DNA of 64,000 bases from Stomoxys calcitrans (Eukaryota; Arthropoda; Insecta; Diptera; Muscidae). The notes below the pieces were generated by a model. The model worked only from the letters and a program-made list of their open reading frames with translations. It was not told the DNA's origin and searched no databases. Numbering within the stretch: the first letter of the stretch is position 1; each line of letters starts with the position of its first letter. Location of the stretch: positions 230,627,754 to 230,691,753 of the forward strand of contig NC_081553.1 in the NCBI RefSeq assembly GCF_963082655.1. Reading direction: 5' to 3'. Shown here piece after piece: positions 54,001 through 63,000 of this stretch. The translations under genes and the position numbers were made by a program.

Positions 54001-57000
54001 TCTGCCACCTGTAAACAATAGAGAGTATAGACAATTTTTTTAAATCCAGTTACTACATAACCTTTAATAAAGTTTTATATATTCACTAATCATTTTACTT
54101 GTTTGTTACCTTGCACAGTGATGCAGAATCAAAATTCTTCTGCCAAAATATCACAACAGAAGAAACGGTCAAAGTATTTTTGACAATACCTTTTAAAGGA
54201 TGGCCCAAAAAAAAGTTGCCGCAAGGCATCTTGTTTCAAATTTTATGGAAATGGGATGAAAAATGCTCATTTTATGGGCTCAATACTCTATTTCGGGAGA
54301 TCGGTTTATACGACAGCTTTATCCAAATATGGTCGGATCTGGACGATATCCAACAAAAAGGTGTAGAGGGGTCCCGGAGCTTGCTGTGTCAAATTTCATC
54401 GAAATAGAATGAAAAATACTCCTTTTATAGGCTCGGTACACAATATGGGAGACCAGTATATAAGGCAGCTATTTCTAAATAAGTTCCGATCTGTACCACA
54501 TTTGACAGAAATGGGTAGGGTTCTACAAGAACACACTGTGCCAAATTTCATCGAATTCTGGTAATAAATGAATCTTTATGGCTTCAATACCCTATATCGG
54601 GAGGTCGGTCTAAGGGCAGCTATATCCAAATATAGTCCGATCTGAACTGAACTTCACATAGATAAAAAGGGGTCTACTAGAACTCACTGTGCCAAATTTC
54701 ATTGAAATCGGATGAAAAATTACCAATTTATTGCCTCAAGACTTTGAGTCTGGAGATCGGTCTATATAGCGGCTAAAACACGACTTTATGCGATCAGAAG
54801 ATTATATACAAAAAATGTGAAATCATCAAAAATTTTTTGAAAAATGTTTTTATACCCAAGATATCTGCAAAATTATAAACACACAGCTTTTGGGTATAAA
54901 TACACGGGTATTTACCCAATTTACCGGGTAAATACCTTTTGGGTATGTACCCATCGCCCATCTCTAGTAAGACGCAAAGCATTATAGTGACTACTTTTAT
55001 TCAACGGCCCACCGAAAGTTGCTCCACTGCTATATGGGGAGCGGCATTGTATACTTTACCAAAATTGTGAACTTTTGTTCCAGGGATTTCGTTTTTGGGT
55101 CACTGTGCATGGTTATTATACCTTACCTTTTCCTCAATTTCCGAGGCTGTACTTTTGGTAGTCTCCAAATTTTCCACCAATGCCGTGTCACCCAAAATAT
55201 TTTCACCAGCCGATGAAAGTCGGGACAGTAAATCATCTTCCAATTTTTTCAGCATAATTTTGAAATCATTTTGTTGTTTGGTCAATTCAGCCTTAAGTTC
55301 TTCCAAATCGGGTCTTTCAGCTTTGACGACTTCGGCCAACAGTTGATCTTCCAGACCATCGCGGGTCACAGTGAAGTTAATCAATGTGGTTTGTGCCTGC
55401 ATTTCTGGTTTGTAGTGAGGATTTGCTAGTTTGGTGTGCAATATTAAGCGGAAGTTGGAATTGTATTCAATTTCTTTGTCGCCAATTTTAATGGCTCTGG
55501 AAATAAACAAAAACAATAATGAAAAAAAAAATTATTTTCTTCATAACTATGGTATACTCACTTTCCTTTTTTGATAAGGTTACGACCCAACAACGAGTCT
55601 AGTACCGGGTCCAGGTTTTCATCTATATTCTCTATAAGCACTGTATAGCCTTTGGTTATGGCTGTCTCGATAATGTCCAAGTAGCTACGCTGGCCCATGC
55701 GTAATACTTGCAAGGGATCTCCATACTTTTCTTTGATCCATTTTACACCTTGCAACTAAAGAAGACATGTGTTATGATCGAACACCTAGGAGCACCCATC
55801 CTATTAACATTAAGCCTTATTACTTACTTGCGGATCTATCATCAAAGGCCATCTATCGGAGTTGGATAAAATGGTGGCATTTTCTATACTCATACGATCT
55901 GAAGGTAAACCCTCATTTGTCCATACCGCCACTGTGGTATCATCGGTCAGCAATGATAGAGGATCTAAATTTTCTGTGGTTGGTATGGGCGGATCCAGAT
56001 TCTTAAGGAAAGGCATCCACATTTTCTGCATTAAATCAATGCGGAATTGTTTGGTGAAACAACCCACATATGATATAAAGGCGGTGATCAGTAAAATGTC
56101 TCCAGGCAAAGTAATACCCTGTTTGACAAAACTTTAAATAAAAGAATATGGTAAATGTTTTCTTAAATTTAACAGTGGTGTTGAATCTTACTTATTAACA
56201 GCTTCAGCCCAACGAACATTTTCGCTAGCCAAGCCACCAACCAAACGATTGGCTAAAGCAATAGTTGCCTGTGTAGCATCGGCCTCTTTTTGACAACGCA
56301 ATTTATCAGCTGTAGCCTTTTCGAAATCAGCTGTTAGTTTTGACAATTGTTCTTCCAAACTCTAAAATGAAAAAAAGCAAAGCAAAAACATTTCGAAATT
56401 TTATCTTTGTAGAAAGTTTCATAGAAATATTGCCTTCACCAAAATTTTGTCTTTAGAAAAATTGTATCAATATTTTGTCTGTAGAGAAAATTTTATAAAA
56501 ATTAGAAAATTTTGAAATTCGAAAATTTTATCGAAATTTCGTCCTATTTTTATCGAAGTTTTGCCTTAAGCTTTAACGAAGTTTTGCCTAAGTTTTATCA
56601 AAGTTTTGCCTTAAGAAGAAATTTCATCAATATTTTGCTTTCAGAAATAATGCTATTGAAATTTTGTTTTTAAATAATATGCTATCGAAAATTTGACTTT
56701 TGATAAAATATGATCGAATTTTTGGTCTTCAGACTAAATGGCTTCAAAGTTTGGTATCCAGAGTAATTTTTTGTCGAAGTTTAGTCTTTAGGTTTAGATG
56801 CATGTCCATAGTGGTATAGACGGATTAATATCCACACTCTCTTTTCAACTTAACCTAGTCTTTGGAAAATATTCTATGGAAATATTGTCTTAAGAAAATA
56901 TTATATCAACATTTTGTTTTTGGATAAAATTTGATCTTTGGGGGAGTTTCATAGAAATTTTGTCTATCGAGAAAATTTTTTGAAGTTTTGGCCTTGAAAA

Positions 57001-60000
57001 AAATTTTATCGAAAATTTGTCTACAAAGAAAGTTTTATCGAATTTTGGCCTTCTGAGAAAATTGAATCAAAATTACATCTTTATTTATTTATTTATTATT
57101 ATTATTATTTATTTAAGATTTATCGAAATTTAACTTTCAAACTTCATTAAATCGAAATTTTTCTTTACAGAAAATTATATAAATTGTTGGTTCTTGGAAC
57201 AAATTTCATAATTTTGTACATAGAAAAAATATTATTGAGACTTTGGTTTTGGTTATCGAAAAGTTGTCGCTAGGTATAATGTCATCGTAATTACAGAAAA
57301 AATTAATTTTTTGCAATTTATTGTTTGAGAAAAATTCATCGAAACTTTAAATTTAAAAAACATGTTATCAAAATTTTGGCCAATCTGCCACACTTTCGCC
57401 CAAAAAATTATCAAAGCTATAGTTTTCTTGGAATGAAACTAACAAAAACTACAATGCTTTCAATGTCATCCTAAAACATAAAGACACCTGAAAATTTCGC
57501 TGAGGATATGTCAATAAATTTCTTATGGCAAAAAAAGGACTAGAGGTCCTTTTAAAAGGAAATTTTATCGAAATTTTGTCTTTAGAGCTAATTGATCGAA
57601 ATTTGGTTTCATCGAAATTTTATCTCTAGACAAAAGGTATTAAAAATTAAGCTTGAAGAATATTTTTTCTAAATTTAGGAAATTGAATCGAAATATTGAC
57701 TTTAGAGAAAATTTTATCGAAATATGCTCTCAGGGAAAGATTTAATCGGAATACTTCTTTAGAGAAAATGTTATCGAAGTTGGTGTTTACAAAAATTGTA
57801 ATCGAAATTTAGTTTTCATCTTTTATCAAAATTTTGTCTGTAAAAAAACTTCATCGAAATTAAGTTAAAAAAATTGTATCATATCTTATATTATCGATAT
57901 ATGAAATGTAATTGAAACTTAGACCTCTGGCCCTTTTAGAGTGTACAACAAGCCGACAACTGGTTTAGGTGTATGTCCATAGTGGCATGAAGTGGATTAA
58001 TATCCGCACCCTCTTTTCAACCTAACCTAGCCTAGTCCTCTTAATGAAATTAATCAAAATTGTTATCGAAATTTATGTCTTCTGAAAATTGTAATCGAAT
58101 TTTTGTCTTCAAAGAAAATTTTATAGAAATTTTGCCTTTAAGAAAGATTTATCAAAATTTTCTCTCAGAGAAAAATTTAATCGGAATTTTTCTCTTAGAG
58201 TAAATGTTATCGTAGTTTGGTCTTTACAAAAATTTTAGTCGAATTTTTTTCAAACTTTCATCGAAATTTTGTTTGTAAAAAAAATTTCATTGAAATTAAG
58301 TTTTAAAAGATTTTACTAAACTTTATGCTTTCGACATTTTGTTTTTAGAAAAAATTTAACCGAATCTTAGTCCTCTAAAAAAATTGATAGAAATTTGGTC
58401 TTTTAAAAAATTTTATCGAAAATTTTTTCAGAAAATTGTTATTGAATTTTATTTCTTCAGAAACTTGTTATCGAATTTTATTTCTTCAGAAAATTGTTAT
58501 CATAATTTATTTCTTCAGAAAATTGTTATCGAAATTTATGCCTTTAGAAAGTTTTTATCGAATTTTATTTCTTCAGAATATTGTTATCGAAATTTATGTC
58601 TCTAGAAAAATTTTGTCGAAATTTTGTCTTCAAAAAAATTTTCATCAAAATTGTGACTTTAGAGAAAATTTTATCGAAATTTGCTCTCAGAGAAAAAAAT
58701 TAATCGGAATTTTTCTTTAGAGAAAATGTTATCGATGTTTGGTCTTTACAAAAATTGTAATCAATATCAAATTTTCATCTTTCATCGAAATTTTGCCTGT
58801 GAAAAAATTTTATTTTATTAAAATTTTTACTTTTTTACTTTTTCTCTTGAGAAATCGAAATTTTGTTTTCATCGAAATTGTGTCTGTAAAAACAAATTCA
58901 TCAAAATTATGCTTTACAAAAATTTTTACCAAACCTAATGTTATCGATATTTTGTTTTTAGAGAACATTTAATCATAACTTGGTCCTATAAACAAATTTA
59001 ATAAAAATTTGGTGTTTTAAAAAATTGTTTATAAATTTATGTCTTAAAAAAATTGAATCGAAATTTTGTTTTAAAGAAAATTGTAATGGAAATTTTGTTT
59101 TCAAAAAAAATTTTATCGAAATTTTGTCTTTAGAAAAATCCGTCAAAAGTTGGTCGCCTGAGAAAGTTTAATAAAGTGCAATTTCTTTGAAATTTGGGCT
59201 TTGTAGAAAATTTCTACGAAATTTTGTCCTTGTAGAAAAGTTCATCGAAATTGTAATATTTAGAAAAAATAATATCAACATTGAAAATTATTACTTACCG
59301 CAACTTTCCTCTTAATGCCCGCCAACTTCTCTTGAGCAGCTGCCAATTCTGCATTTGCTGCTGCCAAAGCCTTTCTTTTAGGCTCCACATCGCAATAGAC
59401 CTCATAAAAGCGAATGATATTTATCACCCAAGCACAGAGACCAGCAGCTGCCCCAGATTTGGAACGCACAAATTCCGGTTCGAATTCGGGATCTTTCAGA
59501 TAGGGTTGAATGGCTTTTATGATTTCCGGATGTATATTCTCCTTGTCATAGGTGATCAGTGAGTCTAGGAAACCATCAACTTTGGCCATGGCTATTTTAG
59601 CAGCCTTCCAAGAGCGATCTTTGGGTAATTTGCCACCTGGCGCTAGAAGTACCATTACGGCGGCTGTCACATTGGTTACGGCTCCGGGTGGGGAGCCAAA
59701 TGATTTCAATTCAGTTAAATTGGCCTTATTCAAAGTATTCAAAGCCTCTTGAGCCGCCACTAAGGCAGGCTCGGCCTTCAATAGATCTTCCTCGCAATCC
59801 TTTTGCTTTTTCGATACCTCGTCGGCAATGATGGCAACTTTCATTTCTTCCTCATCGGCTAAGGCCTTTTCGGTTTGGACTTTTTCAGTTTCAATGCCCA
59901 CAATTTCTATGAGCGCATCGGCAGCATCATTTTTCTCCTTTAATTCGACCTCCTGGACAGCCAGTTTGACTTTGAGGTCGGCCACCTGCACCGCTGTCGA

Positions 60001-63000
60001 TCTCAGCTTCTCCAAGCCATTCTCCAAACGCACAATCTTCCTTTGCAAATCCTCATGTTTGCCATTCAGTAGTTTCAAGTACAGGCTGATTTGCTCCAAA
60101 TAACTTTTGGGTGTGGTGTAGTTGTAACGCCTCTCGTTCTGTAGATAGACTTTGGAGGTGGCATTGACCGAGGTATGAACATAGGCCATGAACTTGGCCA
60201 CTGAGTCGCGATGGTGCTCGGGCAAGACTTCATTCTTGGACAAAAAGTTCATGGCCACCGAGATGAGAGCTTCTTGTGGCCATTCGTGGAACCAATTGAT
60301 GGAGGTGGCATTTATAATAGCAGGGAATTTTCTGGAACGGACCCGCAATGTGGAACCAACGGGCGAGAAACACAACACAATCTTCAGTTGTTTGCGTACA
60401 CGGTCTATGAAGAATTTCCAACAGTTTTCACGGGAATCCACTAGACCGGCACCTTTGACTTCATTGCGTACACCGGCAATGATATTTTCAATTTCATCAT
60501 CGGGGAAGAGGTCGGGAATCTCGCCAGTGGACAACATATCATTGATCAGAACCAAGAAGTCTTCGCTGGGTATCTGGGCATCTGTCATGAGGAACATAAT
60601 GCCCACATTTTTCAAGCCAGATTTCAAATAGAGACCAGAAAACTCATTCTGAAAAGCAGAAGCGGAGTATAAGGCTTTTGATCAATTTTGTTTGGTTTTT
60701 TCCTACCTTGAGGTCACTGATGCCATAACCCTTCTTCAGTTGTATCTGCACCACCTCCAAACTGGATATGAAGGCGGCCAGACGAGCCAATGACTGTTTG
60801 CCACTACCTCCCACACCCACCAGCAAGGCACTGCCTCGTGGCGACTCCAAAACTCGATTAATGCGGCACACATGCATCATGGCATCCTCGAAGAGCACCA
60901 AATTCATGGCAGCCACAAGATCATTATATGAAGACATTGCCTCCTGGAGGAGTTTGTGAAGCTCAGGCCATGCCACTATTGGCATGTACTTAGGTTCACC
61001 AATTCCTCCAGCGAAATGACAGTAGATATTCGGTTTGTCAAATATAACCGATTCGTCGATTTCTTCAAAGGATTTCTTCACAATGTCGTGTTGCATTTTT
61101 GTAAAGCTGTCGATGTCCTTCTCATCGGTTAGCTTATCGGCATAGACACGTTGTGTCTCATGCTGCCACAGGCGTATGAGATCTGTTGGCATAGGCAAGC
61201 AATCGGCAGAGCTAAAAAGTAGACCCTAAAAGTGGAGGGGAAAACACACAAACACATATATTTTTTCCTTGTCAATTGGTCGTCAATGACAAGGACATAA
61301 GGCAATACTTAAACTATGCGATTTTGTAGATTTTTTAAAAAATCTCTTTTTAATAAGGGTACAAAACTGCAAAGTTTAAATAAAATTCATGGCACTAAAC
61401 ATTTAAAAAATGAAAGAATTACAAATTATCACCAAATTGAACGTCACAAAAAAGCCACCTGCTTCACACGATACCCACCTGAAATACATTACTTATGTCT
61501 CTCAAATTGAATATGTAATGCGATTTAATAGCAGTTGGCAGGAAGATCTGCGATGCCTTGTTGTGTAGGGTCAAAGTGGCAGCCACTATGTTGGGAGTGA
61601 TTTTCATTACAACTGGATTGAATTTTTGCTCGGCATTGATGAAATGCTGGGACAAAATCGATGAATACATCATGGTGATGGACTCGGTGCAGGGGAAACT
61701 AACAGCCAAAACGCAGAAATGCCTTTGCAAACGGGGATTTATGGTAAAACTGCCGGCTGTTGGATTCATTGCGGCCACATACTGGCAATTGTGTATATCC
61801 TTGAGGGTCAGCTTGTTGCGGTCATACCAATGGCCATAGTCCAAGTGTTGACGCATGAGCGTGTGCGGTTGTACTGTGCCATAGCAATCCACCTCGGGCA
61901 TATTCATGTCATCGATGAAATAGATGAGGGTCTTATTGCCCGGGGGGCCATAGTTGCGTCCCGCCTTCTTCTCCAGGGGTTTCTCCAAAATCTTTTGCAA
62001 CATTTCCGAGGTGGTGTAGAAATTGAAGGGTATGTTGGCCACAGCATAGTTTTCCGAGAGTGAAATCAACTTCTCATTGATCAACACGGTTTTGCCGCAG
62101 CCCGCAGTGCCCACCAACATGACGGGATGCTTTTGATCCATTAGCAGGTCCAAGAAGAAACGTATGCGTATGGATTCCGAGGTGTGTACCAGGACAGCTT
62201 GTAAAGGTAAATCGCCATCCAATTCGAATTTTGGAATTTTCTCAGTCCAGGGTAGAAATTGTTTGGTCTCATTATCCAGATAATAGTCGAAGACAGTGCC
62301 TCCTGTAAGGACAATGAAATAAATTTCGTAATTTTTTGGTCTAACAGCTCTTTATCTCTCTTCCTTACCTGCGGGAAATTTCACAGTCTTGAACTCATTA
62401 ACCCACCATTTGCTAAACTCTACCCGGTAGTCAATGGTTTGATCCTGGAACATAGCCGAGCCGAACGCCCAAATGCAGGCAAAAACAAAGTAAAGTTCAT
62501 GCCAATCTTTGGAACAATCGGCTGGTGTGTTTGCCGGGGTCAAAAAGCACTCCAACAAATGGCACAACATCTGAATGTGGGCCATTTCCGCAATCGGTGT
62601 GATCTTCTTGAAACGCACTCGTATGGTCTCCAACGAGGCGGGTATGTATTTGTCGAAGAGCATAACCAAATTTGATTTCTCCGAGGGTATCTTACGTGTC
62701 TCCACCCAGCTGGTGACATACCTAGAAATGCGCAAACAAAAGTCTTAAAATTTTTCCTAAACCTCCATTTGTGTTGTGTATAACTCACGGATTCCATCCC
62801 AAATCCTGTGGGTTGATATACAAAATACCTGCCCTGGATACCGTTGCCGGAGTGGCTGTTCTCAGATTCGAAATCTCAAAGAGCAAACGCATCGAAGGCG
62901 TCAACGCAATGCGCTCATTGCTGGCCAAAGTCAAGACTTTGTTATCATCCATTACGGTATTCAAACTCTCAATCCACATGGGATCGATATCACCATCGAG

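Larger units (their letters stand above)
56362..59298. repeat. Dynein intron filled with degenerate A+T-rich minisatellite
   Basis: A loose unit of about 25 to 32 bases (around ATTTTATCGAAATTTTGTC then TTTAGAGAAAA) recurs nearly the whole 2.9 kb. It carries many substitutions and length changes. Two LINE 3' ends are inserted at about 56795 and 57943. Open frames such as 58384..58605 are by-products of the repeat. Confidence 0.8.

Noticed and set aside
59828..60631. Plus-strand open frames of 91 and 147 codons
   Set aside because: Antisense shadows of the dynein stalk exon.
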